The notes beneath the pieces were generated by a model, which was not told the origin of the DNA, did not search any database, and worked only from the letters and a program-made list of their open reading frames with translations. Both the position numbers and the translations under genes were made by a program. Positions 1-6,364 of a stretch of 10,032 bases of DNA are shown here, one piece after another. The stretch covers positions 1 to 10,032 of the forward strand of contig CAYOLL010000126.1 of assembly GCA_964404765.1 (NCBI GenBank), written 5' to 3'. Source of the stretch: CAYOLL01 sp964404765 [NCBI: uncultured Gemmatimonadota bacterium] (GTDB lineage Bacteria > 4572-55). The stretch's first letter is position 1. The number at the start of each line of letters is the position of its first letter.

Positions 1-128
1 AGAGCAAAACCCTTAGGGTGAACTTACCCAAAGTTATTAAATTGACGTTCCTAAGTTAAGGTAGGCTGTTCAAGTTGTCATTCTGGAAGAATCTTTTTTG
101 AATCAAGCACGACAACACAACCGGCAAG
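1..128. other. Left flank, no gene seen
   Basis: No convincing coding sequence. On the plus strand a short stem-loop (ATTCT at 80-84, loop GGA, AGAAT at 88-92) is followed by C and six T (94-99), resembling a weak rho-independent terminator for a rightward transcript entering from outside the window. It is in the wrong orientation to terminate the leftward Omp85 gene. The stretch around 77-106 may also be a copy of a dispersed intergenic repeat, but that needs the genome to tell. Confidence 0.3.
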
Positions 129-2021
129 TCAAAACGACTGGCCAAAGCTGATAAACATTCGGCCGGTATGTCGATTAAATTGATCGCCAAAATCGACCGG
201 ATACCCCCAATCAATACGCAGGGGTCCAACCGGCGTAAAATAGCGCAAGCCTAACCCGCCACTAAGCCGCTCTGACGCCATAAGCGGATCGTTACTTATG
301 GAAAATCCGCCTTGCCTGGCCCGGTTTACCTCACCCGTCGTAAACCAAAGCCGCCCATAGTCCCCAAAAATGACAAATTGAAAATAGGTGAAAAAGGGCA
401 GCCGCAGCTCCAAACTGCCGGCCACAAGGGCATTGCCGCTTTTTGTCCCGCGATGATTTGTGGAGCCTAACGCATTTTCCCGATAACCCCGGTTGGTTGA
501 ATTCCCGCCATAGGCAAATTGGTCCGTCGGCTCAATCAAATAAGTATCACCATAGGAATTAACCTGCCCGGCCTGCACACGCGCCGATAAAATCAGCCCT
601 TTGATGCGGCGATAGGCTGACAAATCCGCATGATAGCGAATAAAATCATTATCGCCCCTGAGCAAAAAGCCGCCAATTCGGGTTGAAACAAAAACATTAT
701 AACCTCTAACAGGATTAAAAACATCGTTGCGCGTATCTCGTGAGAGCGAAATGCCAAAACTGTTGGTAATCGTGCGTCCCTGTTGTATTTCACTATGCAG
801 ACTGATACCGGTTGTGTCCACATCAAAATAGGTATCCATTCGCCAGCCAATTTGAAATGAAACCTGGTTATAGCGCCGAATAGTGCGGCCTGTAGCCACG
901 CGCGCGCCAACAATTTCCAGACGATGGGCCAGCTCGGTTAAGTCACGGTTATTCTCATAACTATAGTTTAAGTCCAGGCCGCTGGTCCAACGATATTGAA
1001 ACAGCCGCGGGTCTACATATTTAAGTTCTAATGCGCGGTGAATCCGAAAAAAAGCATCGGATTTAATGACATCCGTATCGGTCAAAATTCCTTTCAACTG
1101 AAGTTTTTGGGCATTATCAAAAAGGTTGTCATGGCCGTATTCCGCGCTCAGTCGCCCGCCATCCAGCGTGCCATAGCCAATACCTCCGCCAATCCAGCGC
1201 AGCTTTTCTTCGACCACTTTTATTACCAGATCGACTTCCGGCTGCTTTTCTTCAAAACCTGCCAGAATTAAACGTACATCGCGAAATAAACCTGTGCCGT
1301 ACAAACGCTGCTGATCTTGTTGAATCAAATTCAGATTCAGCGTCGACCCCGCAGTAGTTTCCAATTCCCGCAAGATAATACGATCTCGCACTTTCCTGTT
1401 GCCGCTTACCTGAATGGCCCGAACTTTAACACATATTCCGGTCTCGACAGTCAGAATCAAATTTGCTGTAAAACGATCCGCAGAAAAAGTAGCGCTATCA
1501 CGCAACGTAGCATACACATAGCCAGCGTTAGCATACGCATTAAGAATGTCTTGCTTCTGCTGCTCAATTAAAATTTGACTATAGGGATCACCCGATTTGA
1601 GACTTAAGAAATTAGCCAACAGCAAACTGTCAATAACATCCTCATCGGGTCGGATGCGCAGATTGCCCAAGCGGGTTTGCCTTCCTTCGCTGATTACAAT
1701 CGTGTAATGCCGCTTATTATCGCGAGTCAAAATATCAGTCGATTCCACTTTTTTGGCTTGTAAATAACCATAGCGGCGATACAGCTCAAAAATCGTCTTC
1801 AAATCCGCGCGCAAATGTGTTTCATGATAATCGTCGATGCGCTCGATGCGGAGCAGTTTTTGCAATCTTTTATTGGAAAACAGGGTGTTACCCTTGAAAA
1901 AAACTTTGTCAATCGGCAACTCGGCCTGCGCGGCTGTTACCAATATTAAAATCAAGCTGGTGATGAGAATTAAAAGCTTGGCATATTTTTGAATCACAAG
2001 TACACTCGCGCTTAAAAGCAA
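129..2021 (-). CDS. Omp85-family outer membrane assembly/translocation protein (BamA/TamA-like)
   Basis: Predicted outer-membrane beta-barrel protein of the Omp85 superfamily, which inserts or translocates proteins at the outer membrane. The 630-aa frame opens with a TTG at 2019-2021. An in-frame GTG at 1995-1997 (residue 9) is an equally plausible start and gives a cleaner signal peptide: a basic IQKYAK stretch, a hydrophobic run LLILITSLILILV, and cleavage after AQA near residue 33. Residues about 35-272 look like three POTRA repeats (e.g. the VSGNRKVRDRIILREL segment near 205-220). About 275-630 is a barrel rich in alternating aromatic strands. The Omp85 loop-6 signature appears as NRGY (RGY at 511-513), preceded by FAYGGN. 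The protein ends in Phe (ISFGQSF), the usual beta-signal. Its length matches TamA-type proteins with three POTRAs better than BamA with five, so I do not assign a symbol. It stands alone on its strand, divergent from surE. Confidence 0.9.
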   Translation of the reverse strand: MLLSASVLVIQKYAKLLILITSLILILVTAAQAELPIDKVFFKGNTLFSNKRLQKLLRIERIDDYHETHLRADLKTIFELYRRYGYLQAKKVESTDILTRDNKRHYTIVISEGRQTRLGNLRIRPDEDVIDSLLLANFLSLKSGDPYSQILIEQQKQDILNAYANAGYVYATLRDSATFSADRFTANLILTVETGICVKVRAIQVSGNRKVRDRIILRELETTAGSTLNLNLIQQDQQRLYGTGLFRDVRLILAGFEEKQPEVDLVIKVVEEKLRWIGGGIGYGTLDGGRLSAEYGHDNLFDNAQKLQLKGILTDTDVIKSDAFFRIHRALELKYVDPRLFQYRWTSGLDLNYSYENNRDLTELAHRLEIVGARVATGRTIRRYNQVSFQIGWRMDTYFDVDTTGISLHSEIQQGRTITNSFGISLSRDTRNDVFNPVRGYNVFVSTRIGGFLLRGDNDFIRYHADLSAYRRIKGLILSARVQAGQVNSYGDTYLIEPTDQFAYGGNSTNRGYRENALGSTNHRGTKSGNALVAGSLELRLPFFTYFQFVIFGDYGRLWFTTGEVNRARQGGFSISNDPLMASERLSGGLGLRYFTPVGPLRIDWGYPVDFGDQFNRHTGRMFISFGQSF

Positions 2022-2087
2022 TGTTGTGGCTTATGAATTGAGGCTCATCAAAAGTTTAGGGAAAGATTCTATCCACAAAGTTTCATG

Positions 2088-2151
2088 GAAATCCAACTTT
2101 GCGAAGGCTTCAGTGCACAAAACATGCGGATTTCAAATTAAGCCTTCGCAA
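2088..2151. repeat. Interleaved inverted repeats in the intergenic region
   Basis: TTGCGAAGGCTT (2099-2110) is the exact reverse complement of AAGCCTTCGCAA (2140-2151). A second pair, GAAATCC (2088-2094) and GGATTTC (2128-2134), is interleaved with it in the order a-b-a'-b'. The two helices therefore either form a pseudoknot or are mutually exclusive. Transcribed leftward this lies in the Omp85 leader. As DNA the 12-bp arms could be an operator with widely spaced half-sites. Confidence 0.5.
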
Positions 2152-2181
2152 GGTTTCACCATCTTATCCCATGAACCGGTT

Positions 2182-2210
2182 ATATTAAAGCCCGGCTAAA
2201 ACTTTCGCAA
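2182..2210 (-). promoter_or_regulatory. Candidate sigma-70-like promoter for the Omp85 gene
   Basis: Reading the minus strand: TTGCGA (2210-2205), a 17-nt spacer, then TAATAT (2187-2182). Each hexamer matches 4 of 6 consensus positions and the spacing is ideal. It lies about 160 nt upstream of the start, giving a leader that would contain the inverted repeats at 2088-2151. This is a prediction by eye only. Confidence 0.3.
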
Positions 2211-2226
2211 ATAATATTTTTACAAG

Positions 2227-2255
2227 ATGACAATTGCTTGCGTATATTGTATCTT
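2227..2255 (+). promoter_or_regulatory. Candidate sigma-70-like promoter for surE-pcm
   Basis: ATGACA (2227-2232, 5 of 6 against TTGACA), a 17-nt spacer, then TATCTT (2250-2255, 4 of 6 against TATAAT). It would start transcription near 2262 and place the hairpin 2285-2304 in the surE leader. This is a prediction by eye only. Confidence 0.35.
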
Positions 2256-2284
2256 ACTGTTGCCCCTAAAATATTGTTTTGGAG

Positions 2285-2304
2285 TAGCAAGCTTCAGCTT
2301 GCTA
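2285..2304. repeat. Short perfect hairpin before surE
   Basis: TAGCAAGC, loop TTCA, GCTTGCTA: an 8-bp perfect stem ending about 47 nt before the preferred surE start. It is flanked by GGAG and by an A-run. It has no T-run on the plus strand, so it is not an obvious terminator. It has the look of a small dispersed palindrome that could recur elsewhere in the genome. Confidence 0.5.
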
Positions 2305-2351
2305 AAAACTAAAAACACCCCAATCACCAGATGCAAATGGATGAGCGTAAA

Positions 2352-3107
2352 ATGAAAACCATCCTTTTAACAAACGACGATGGCATTGATGCCGTTGGTT
2401 TAGCAGCGCTCAAAGCAGCGCTCAAAGATCATTTTGATGTCTACACCGTTGCCCCGCATCACGAGCAAAGCGGCTCGAGCCATTCACTCACATTAGCGGC
2501 GCCCTTGCGTATTGAAACGCATGATGAACGCACTTTTAGCGTGAACGGTACGCCCACCGACTGTGTGATGCTGGCATTAAACAAGATTTTGCCGCGCCGA
2601 CCGGATATTCTGGTTTCCGGTATTAACTATGGGCAGAATATGGGTGACGACGTAACCTATTCGGGCACGGTTTCCGCTGCCTTCGAAGGCACGCTAATGG
2701 GTATTTCGTCAGTTGCTGTTTCGCTGGTGATTCGTGGGCAGCAGCCGCCATACTATTTTGATGACGCCGCGCGCGTTACCCTTGAGCTAATCGTGCAAAT
2801 TATCGAGCAGGGATTTCCCGATGACATGCTGCTGAATATTAATATTCCAAACCTGCCGCACGGACAAATCAAAGGCGTTGCTGTGACCAAACTCGGCAAG
2901 CGAACATACGAAAATACCGTAGTGGAAAAACACGACCCACGCGGCAAGCCATATTATTGGATTGGCGGAACGCTAAACTGGGAGTCTATCCCGGCCTCGG
3001 ATTTCTATGCGCTTGATCATCAGCTCGTATCGATTACGCCCTTGCATTTAGATTTGACCAATTATCAAACGATTCCGGTTTTAGAAAAATGGGCACTGCA
3101 TCTATAA
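2352..3107 (+). CDS. surE: SurE, 5'/3'-nucleotidase (survival protein E)
   Basis: Metal-dependent cytosolic phosphatase acting on nucleoside monophosphates. The frame is open from an ATG at 2331, but I prefer the third ATG at 2352: it gives the family N-terminus MKTILLTNDDGID and has a GGATGAG stretch (2339-2345) at ribosome-binding distance. That makes 251 residues, the usual SurE length. Visible signatures are the metal ligands D9-D10 in TNDDG, S40 in EQSGSSHSLT, the GTPTDC block near 66-71, and SGINYGQNMGDDVTYSGTV (about 89-107) with N92. Pcm follows directly with its start inside the end of surE, the classic surE-pcm pairing seen in many bacteria, so the two are probably co-transcribed. 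Confidence 0.95.
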   Translation: MKTILLTNDDGIDAVGLAALKAALKDHFDVYTVAPHHEQSGSSHSLTLAAPLRIETHDERTFSVNGTPTDCVMLALNKILPRRPDILVSGINYGQNMGDDVTYSGTVSAAFEGTLMGISSVAVSLVIRGQQPPYYFDDAARVTLELIVQIIEQGFPDDMLLNINIPNLPHGQIKGVAVTKLGKRTYENTVVEKHDPRGKPYYWIGGTLNWESIPASDFYALDHQLVSITPLHLDLTNYQTIPVLEKWALHL

Positions 3108-3757
3108 AATTTGAGCCGGACTCTTATACAGCCGACCGTCAGCGGATGATTACGCAGCAAATCAAAAGTCGCGGTATTCTGGACAACCGGGTTATTTTGG
3201 CGATGGGTACAGTGCCACGCCACCTTTTCGTACCGGTATCCACCCGTAGCCATGCCTATGATGATAATCCCATGCGCATCGGCCACGGTCAAACAATTTC
3301 GCAACCCTACATAGTCGCGTACATGACGGAGCAATTACGGCTGACCGAAACGGATCGGGTCTTGGAAATTGGCACCGGTTGCGGTTATCAAACTGCGGTG
3401 CTGGCAGCCATAGCGGCGGAAGTCTATACTATCGAGCGGATTGAGGAATTATCAGAAATAGCCCGCAAAAACCTTGCCTTAAACGGCTTTTCACAGCGGA
3501 TTCAATTTAGGATTGGCGATGGGAGTTTAGGTTGGCCGGAAAATGCGCCCTATCAAGCAATTCTCGTTACAGCCGCCTCACCCAAAGCCCCGGAAACGCT
3601 TAAGCAACAGTTAGCCGATGGCGGGCGACTGGTCATCCCTGTAGGTGAGCGATACCAACAAAACATTCTCTCGATTACCCGTCATGGCGATCTTTTTGAA
3701 GAAGAAGTCCAAATCGGCTGTATTTTTGTACCACTGATTGGCCAATTAGGCTGGTAA
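3089..3757 (+). CDS. pcm: Protein-L-isoaspartate O-methyltransferase
   Basis: Uses S-adenosylmethionine to methylate isoaspartyl residues in aged proteins, starting their repair. It has 222 residues, close to the family norm. Motifs seen are the N-terminal RMITQQIKSRGI (20-30), PRHLFVP (43-49), GHGQTISQPYIVAYMTE (66-81), the SAM-binding glycine loop VLEIGTGCGYQTAVLA (91-106), and VTAASP followed by a GGRLVIPVG strand near the C-terminus. The start lies inside surE (19-bp overlap) with only a weak ribosome site, suggesting translational coupling. The gene ends just before a hairpin and is the last ordinary chromosomal gene before the accessory array. Confidence 0.95.
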   Translation: MGTASIKFEPDSYTADRQRMITQQIKSRGILDNRVILAMGTVPRHLFVPVSTRSHAYDDNPMRIGHGQTISQPYIVAYMTEQLRLTETDRVLEIGTGCGYQTAVLAAIAAEVYTIERIEELSEIARKNLALNGFSQRIQFRIGDGSLGWPENAPYQAILVTAASPKAPETLKQQLADGGRLVIPVGERYQQNILSITRHGDLFEEEVQIGCIFVPLIGQLGW

Positions 3758-3758
3758 T

Positions 3759-3780
3759 GGCCGTTTTATTTTAAACGGCC
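3759..3780 (+). terminator. Hairpin after pcm, possible transcription terminator
   Basis: GGCCGTTT (3759-3766) pairs perfectly with AAACGGCC (3773-3780) across a 6-nt T-rich loop, starting 1 nt after the pcm stop. The strong stem fits a terminator, but only two T follow. The T-tract may have been lost when the accessory array joined here, because the right arm of the stem runs straight into the TumE remnant and shares its last bases with it. Confidence 0.55.
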
Positions 3781-3915
3781 TTAGCCGCCACGCACCCGCA
3801 CCACAAGCACATTCCGCCGGACATTAAGCACAACCGCATTCCTGCGCCGAACATGCGCTTTGATCAGCCCAATTTGCCGGTGGTGATTGAGGAGGTTTTT
3901 GGGTTGGTTACCTGA
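3778..3915 (+). pseudogene. 3' remnant of a TumE/DUF6516-type toxin gene
   Basis: 45 codons encoding the C-terminal tail [20 protein letters not shown]...NLPVVIEE, almost identical to the ends of the toxin genes at 6339-6758 and 7239-7658. No start or N-terminal half is present: the homology begins flush with the right arm of the pcm hairpin. The three copies share not only the coding end but also the junction TGATAGGATTC into a uvrB fragment, so they descend from one toxin-uvrB junction. This marks the left edge of the array and is dead as a gene. Confidence 0.85.
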
Positions 3916-3920
3916 TAGGA

Positions 3921-3983
3921 TTCTAATCGCAGGGCGATCAGCCTGAAGCCATCCGCCAACTCGTGGACGGCCTCAAGCGCGGC
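3921..3983 (+). pseudogene. uvrB 5' fragment A
   Basis: 63 bp matching codons for the UvrB N-terminal segment [18 protein letters not shown], with the 5' end missing. It follows the TumE remnant through the same junction as fragments E and F. It carries an in-frame TAA where E and F have CGA or CGG, so it cannot be read from the toxin end. The match stops after GCGCGGC (Lys-Arg-Gly), the same breakpoint as D and E. After it comes the AbrB leader also found after fragment H. Confidence 0.85.
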
Positions 3984-4093
3984 TTTTCAAGTGTAAATTT
4001 TTGTCAAAACTCTAACCGCGAGGTTCAACCATGCAAACGGTAACCCTATCTAAATCGGGACGAATTCTGATTCCAGTCGCAAGTCATTCTTGA
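3984..4093 (+). pseudogene. 5' remnant of an AbrB/SpoVT-type antitoxin gene with its leader
   Basis: The leader (TTTTGTCAAAACTCTAA and on) and the first 15 codons, MQTVTLSKSGRILIP from ATG 4031, repeat 9031-9123 almost base for base. After ATTCC an extra A shifts the frame and the reading ends at TGA 4091-4093 after 20 codons. It is a truncated duplicate of the antitoxin at 9078-9362. Since the same leader follows a uvrB fragment in both places, the duplication probably arose by recombination between uvrB fragments. Confidence 0.85.
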
Positions 4094-4114
4094 ACCAACC
4101 ACCCGGAGATTGCA

Positions 4115-4369
4115 ATGAACATCCGTATTGACCCGCATACGCTTGAACGCGCTGCCGAAAGAGACGCGTCGGAAGCGGAAATCATGGACACGATTCAAAC
4201 CGGCTCGCCTATTCCGGCTAAACATTAACGATTGGCCAAGGCCAAAGTTTACGACTTCAATCAAGACCGAAACGGCAAGTTTTATTCGCAAAAACGGGTT
4301 GAGGTCATTTACGTGATTGAAAGAAACGAAATTGTCACCGTTACCGTATATGTCTTTTACATCAAATAG
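4115..4369 (+). pseudogene. DUF4258-like toxin candidate interrupted by a stop codon
   Basis: An 85-codon reading frame from ATG 4115 (preceded by CCCGGAG) to TAG 4367-4369, broken by TAA at 4226-4228 (codon 38). Reading through gives MNIRIDPHTLERAAERDASEAEIMDTIQ, then after the stop RLAKAKVYDFNQDRNGKFY, and KRVEVIYVIERNEIVTVTVYVF. This is the layout of DUF4258 proteins: an N-terminal helix with H...RAxeR, then strands ending in a VVTVY-type motif. They are RelE-like toxin candidates often paired with DUF2283. The frame is kept on both sides of the stop, so the inactivation looks recent, or the TAA is a base error. The DUF2283 gene follows 10 nt later. Confidence 0.75.
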
Positions 4370-4379
4370 GAGGCTTAAA

Positions 4380-4604
4380 ATGCAGGTTCACTATGATTCA
4401 ACCCGCGATTTGCTTTATCTGCGCTTTGATGACCGCAAACAGCAGGTCACCAACCAACGCCTGAACGAAGATATTGTGCTGGACATTAACGAAGATGGTA
4501 AAATTGTCGGTATCGAAATTTTGGACGCTTCACTCAGCCTGAGTTTGGAGCGTGTTTTGCCGGTTCAGTTCATCAATATGCCTGTTCAAATTGCTGTGGC
4601 TTAG
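4380..4604 (+). CDS. DUF2283 family protein, probable antitoxin
   Basis: 74 residues: MQVHYDSTRDLLYLRFDDR near the start, then DIVLDINEDGKIVGIEILDAS (31-51), the hallmark of DUF2283 (YD...D.LYI.. followed by a G.ivGIEIL.AS core). The start is chosen for the perfect AGGAGG at 4368-4373, 6 nt upstream; a longer in-frame version begins with TTG at 4317 inside the previous gene and lacks support. It lies directly behind the DUF4258 reading frame, a pairing I know as a putative type II toxin-antitoxin module. Here the antitoxin is open and the toxin broken. 12 nt separate its stop from uvrB fragment B. Confidence 0.85.
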   Translation: MQVHYDSTRDLLYLRFDDRKQQVTNQRLNEDIVLDINEDGKIVGIEILDASLSLSLERVLPVQFINMPVQIAVA

Positions 4605-4616
4605 ATTGGAGCTTTT

Positions 4617-4646
4617 ATGCCCACTTTTCAACTCATCTCTAAATAC
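4617..4646 (+). pseudogene. uvrB 5' fragment B (shortest)
   Basis: Ten codons, MPTFQLISKY, from ATG 4617, one codon shorter than the MPT(P/Q)FQLISKY of the other copies. It has a good ribosome site (GGAG 4608-4611) between the DUF2283 stop and the ATG. After TAC the match to uvrB ends and the frame runs on into unrelated sequence, stopping at TGA 4713-4715 inside the next antitoxin gene. Confidence 0.7.
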
Positions 4647-4674
4647 ATACCCACTTTAACAAGGATGAACGTAA

Positions 4675-4895
4675 ATGCTAACCAAAACCATATCCATCAA
4701 AAACCTGCTGAGTGAGATCAATCAACTGGGCTTTGGCCAGGACGATCTGGTGCTTTTATTGGCGGATGCGCAGGCAATTACGCTCAAGAAAATTGCGCCG
4801 TTCAGCCGATTGACGGAATTCGCCGGGCCGGCATAACGCCGGATGAAATTGATGATATTGTGCACAAAGTCCGGCGGAGGAAACGTAAGAAATGA
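4675..4895 (+). pseudogene. Antitoxin gene of a PIN-toxin pair, frameshifted
   Basis: ATG 4675 (AAGGATG at 4661-4667) opens MLTKTISIKNLLSEINQLGF...ITLKKIAPFSRLTEFAG and stops at TAA 4834-4836 after 53 residues. In the next frame the same region continues without a break as [23 protein letters not shown] to TGA 4893-4895, which overlaps the ATG of the PIN gene (ATGA). The coherent basic tail and the coupling overlap show that the two frames were one gene of about 75 codons. The break falls at the repetitive GCCGGGCCGGC (4822-4832) and fits loss of a 4-nt GGGC repeat unit. I do not recognise the family; its role is inferred from its partner. Confidence 0.65.
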
Positions 4896-5041
4896 GCAGC
4901 TCAGCCAATCTTGTTATTGTCATGGACACGAATGTCTGGGTTTCGGCTTTGATCTGGGGTGGCCCTCCGGCGCCAATCCTTTCGGCATCCGATTTTTTGA
5001 ACCGCTATCTGTCAGCTACCTATCCGCAAGCCAAGCCATAA
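4892..5041 (+). pseudogene. PIN-domain toxin gene with the centre deleted
   Basis: 49 residues: [41 protein letters not shown]... (first half and tail). The start is a textbook PIN N-terminus ([10 protein letters not shown], catalytic Asp at residue 12; GGPPA.IL as in VapC-like PIN_3 toxins). The [12 protein letters not shown] piece looks like the C-terminal end of the same family (I.s..eFL..L). The roughly 90 residues that should hold the other acidic residues are missing, so the nuclease site cannot form. Its start overlaps the antitoxin stop (ATGA), as in intact pairs. Confidence 0.7.
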
Positions 5042-5073
5042 ATGCAAGACGTTATTACGGAGATCAAACTTAC

Positions 5074-5223
5074 ATGCCCACCCCATTCCAACTCATCTCC
5101 AAATACACCCCGCAGGGCGATCAGCCCGAAGCCATCCGCCAACTGGTGGACGGACTCAAGCGCGGCGATCAGCATCAGCTCTTGCTCGGCCTAATACATC
5201 ACAAGCAAGGAGGTTTGTTATGA
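5074..5223 (+). pseudogene. uvrB 5' fragment C
   Basis: From ATG 5074 the frame encodes [31 protein letters not shown] and DQHQLLLG, the N-terminus of UvrB up to just before Walker A. The uvrB match ends at 5190; a short unrelated tail runs to TGA 5221-5223. The stop overlaps the ATG of the secreted-protein gene (5220), so the fragment could act as a leader ORF. GGAG at 5059-5062 precedes the ATG. The 12 codons before it (from ATG 5041) look like another scrap of a lost gene. Confidence 0.85.
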
Positions 5224-5861
5224 TAATGTTTACTCGCTATATGACAATAAGTTTTATTATGATTTGTTTGTGGGTCCCGAATACGGTCTTTGCAGAAAGA
5301 ATGATAGATTCTGTCTACGTTTTTACGGACACGTTGATCGTAAAAGAAGCGGGCTTGAAGGTAGTATATCCGATAAGCAAATCGCAAAAACTTGCGAAGG
5401 AAAAGCCTGTTCTTTCAGGTGAATCTAATCGAGGTGGGTCTTTTATTTCGTTCGACTGCTATTTTGCTGACGAATACATTGCTATTCAAGAAATTCTTTT
5501 CCATTCTGCGAAATCATGCTCAGCGTTTGCAAAAGAGATTGCTAACGAATCCGACAATGGCGAAGATGGTTTCCCGCTTAGTTGGTACTCACCAAATAGC
5601 TTCAAAGATCAGCAGAAGGCGCTCAAAAACTCGTCGTCATCAGATGGTTACAATTTTATCGTCTTACCAGGAACAAACTACTTGGTTAATTGCCAACATT
5701 ACGACCCGGGTGCCGGTGATGGTTTTGAAGCGATTACATTTGTAGAAGATGTACGAGTAATGATTGTCTTTTATGCTGCTGCAAATAATTGCACTGAGGA
5801 CTTTAAAAAATACCTGGCACTTCTTTCGAAATTCAAATTATTACCGACACCACGAAAGTAA
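5220..5861 (+). CDS. Secreted protein of unknown function
   Basis: 213 residues, family not recognised. The N-terminus [22 protein letters not shown] continues to VFA, a signal peptide (hydrophobic core 9-20, likely cleavage after Ala25). The mature part has four cysteines (80, 100, 158, 191), enough for two disulfides, and is a mixed sequence with no transmembrane segment, suggesting an exported periplasmic or extracellular protein. The start is set by AAGGAGG at 5207-5213. It is the only array gene that does not look like a toxin or antitoxin. It is A+T-richer by eye than its neighbours and lies exactly between uvrB fragments C and D (3 nt before D), like a cargo gene of the same insertion process. 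Confidence 0.75.
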   Translation: MIMFTRYMTISFIMICLWVPNTVFAERMIDSVYVFTDTLIVKEAGLKVVYPISKSQKLAKEKPVLSGESNRGGSFISFDCYFADEYIAIQEILFHSAKSCSAFAKEIANESDNGEDGFPLSWYSPNSFKDQQKALKNSSSSDGYNFIVLPGTNYLVNCQHYDPGAGDGFEAITFVEDVRVMIVFYAAANNCTEDFKKYLALLSKFKLLPTPRK

Positions 5862-5864
5862 AAA

Positions 5865-6071
5865 ATGCCCACCCAATTCCAACTCATCTCCAAATTCCAG
5901 CCGCAGGGCGATCAGCCCGAAGCCATCCGCCAACTGATGGACGGTCTCAAGCGCGGCATTCCAAACCCCGGATGCCTGCCAAAACCATTTGCGTTGGCAG
6001 GAAAATCGTTGCATATTTACGTTATGCACCCACACGAAGTTTATTTTGACGGAGAACGGAGGAGCCGATGA
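5865..6071 (+). pseudogene. uvrB 5' fragment D with open downstream extension
   Basis: ATG 5865 opens [18 protein letters not shown] and EAIRQLMDGLKRG; the match to uvrB stops at 5957 after GCGCGGC. The frame stays open through the stem-loop block (IPNPGCLPKPFALAGKSLHI) for 68 codons and ends at TGA 6069-6071, overlapping the ATG of the next antitoxin gene (ATGA). It may thus be read as a leader peptide coupled to that gene, though nothing shows that the product matters. Confidence 0.8.
5958..6022 (+). repeat. Stem-loop block, copy 1
   Basis: A block of about 65 bp after uvrB fragment D, nearly identical to 6827-6891. It contains CCTGCCAA (5975-5982) and its exact complement TTGGCAGG (5994-6001) around an 11-nt loop, then GAAAATCGTTGCATATTT. 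A poor promoter match (TTGCGT 5989-5994, 17 nt, CATATT 6012-6017) overlaps the stem. It precedes both TumE-type cassettes and so is probably their leader or the left end of that cassette. Confidence 0.7.
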
Positions 6072-6364
6072 ACTTAGATGACATCTTGTTAGATATACAT
6101 GGCCTGCGCAAAAAGCTGGAAAACTTTGAGCGCAAATATGGCGTCCTGTCGGAAACTTTTTACGAATCATATCAGTGCGGTGAGGAACCGGCGAATGATG
6201 CCTGGGTGGGTGACTGGGCGATATGGGCGGGCACGTACAAAGTCTGGCTGCGGCGTCAGGAGCAATATCGAAAAGCCATCCATGCGCTGCAGACGGAAAG
6301 CGCCATTTTGATGAATGTCATTGAAAGGACTGCCCGCCATGAAGAAATTGCAGTCTTTGCGTGA
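6068..6364 (+). CDS. Probable antitoxin paired with TumE/DUF6516-type toxin (copy 1)
   Basis: 98 residues, mostly helical and acidic, with a conserved core shared with its paralogue at 6968: ERKY..LSETFYESYQ.GEEP (about 21-41) and WVGDWAIWAGTY (about 46-57). No DNA-binding motif is evident, so it is not a HTH antitoxin of the usual TumA kind. The start has GGAGGAG at 6058-6064. Its stop lies 26 bp inside the toxin gene, so the two are translationally coupled. I assign the antitoxin role from its position upstream of the toxin and its small acidic character, not from a recognised domain. Confidence 0.75.
   Translation: MNLDDILLDIHGLRKKLENFERKYGVLSETFYESYQCGEEPANDAWVGDWAIWAGTYKVWLRRQEQYRKAIHALQTESAILMNVIERTARHEEIAVFA

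Larger units (their letters stand above)
2022..2330. other. Divergent intergenic region between Omp85 gene and surE
   Basis: 309 bp without a gene. It must carry the start signals of both neighbours. It holds one candidate promoter per strand, a 12-bp inverted repeat interleaved with a 7-bp one (2088-2151), and a short perfect hairpin just before surE (2285-2304). All are listed separately. Confidence 0.6.

Noticed and set aside
593-913. 106-residue minus-strand frame inside the Omp85 gene
   Set aside because: Overlaps a strongly supported barrel region in another frame and has no ribosome site or domain.
4226-4228. TAA as a recoded sense codon (alternative genetic code)
   Set aside because: TAA ends pcm and the secreted-protein gene normally, and intact genes here contain no internal TAA; nonsense mutation or base error is simpler.
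5041-5073. A small gene starting at ATG 5041
   Set aside because: Only about 12 codons precede fragment C and they match nothing I recognise; treated as a scrap.
4843-5223. A 126-residue open frame as a gene
   Set aside because: It is a chimera reading the antitoxin tail and PIN gene out of frame and then uvrB fragment C in frame; the real features lie underneath.
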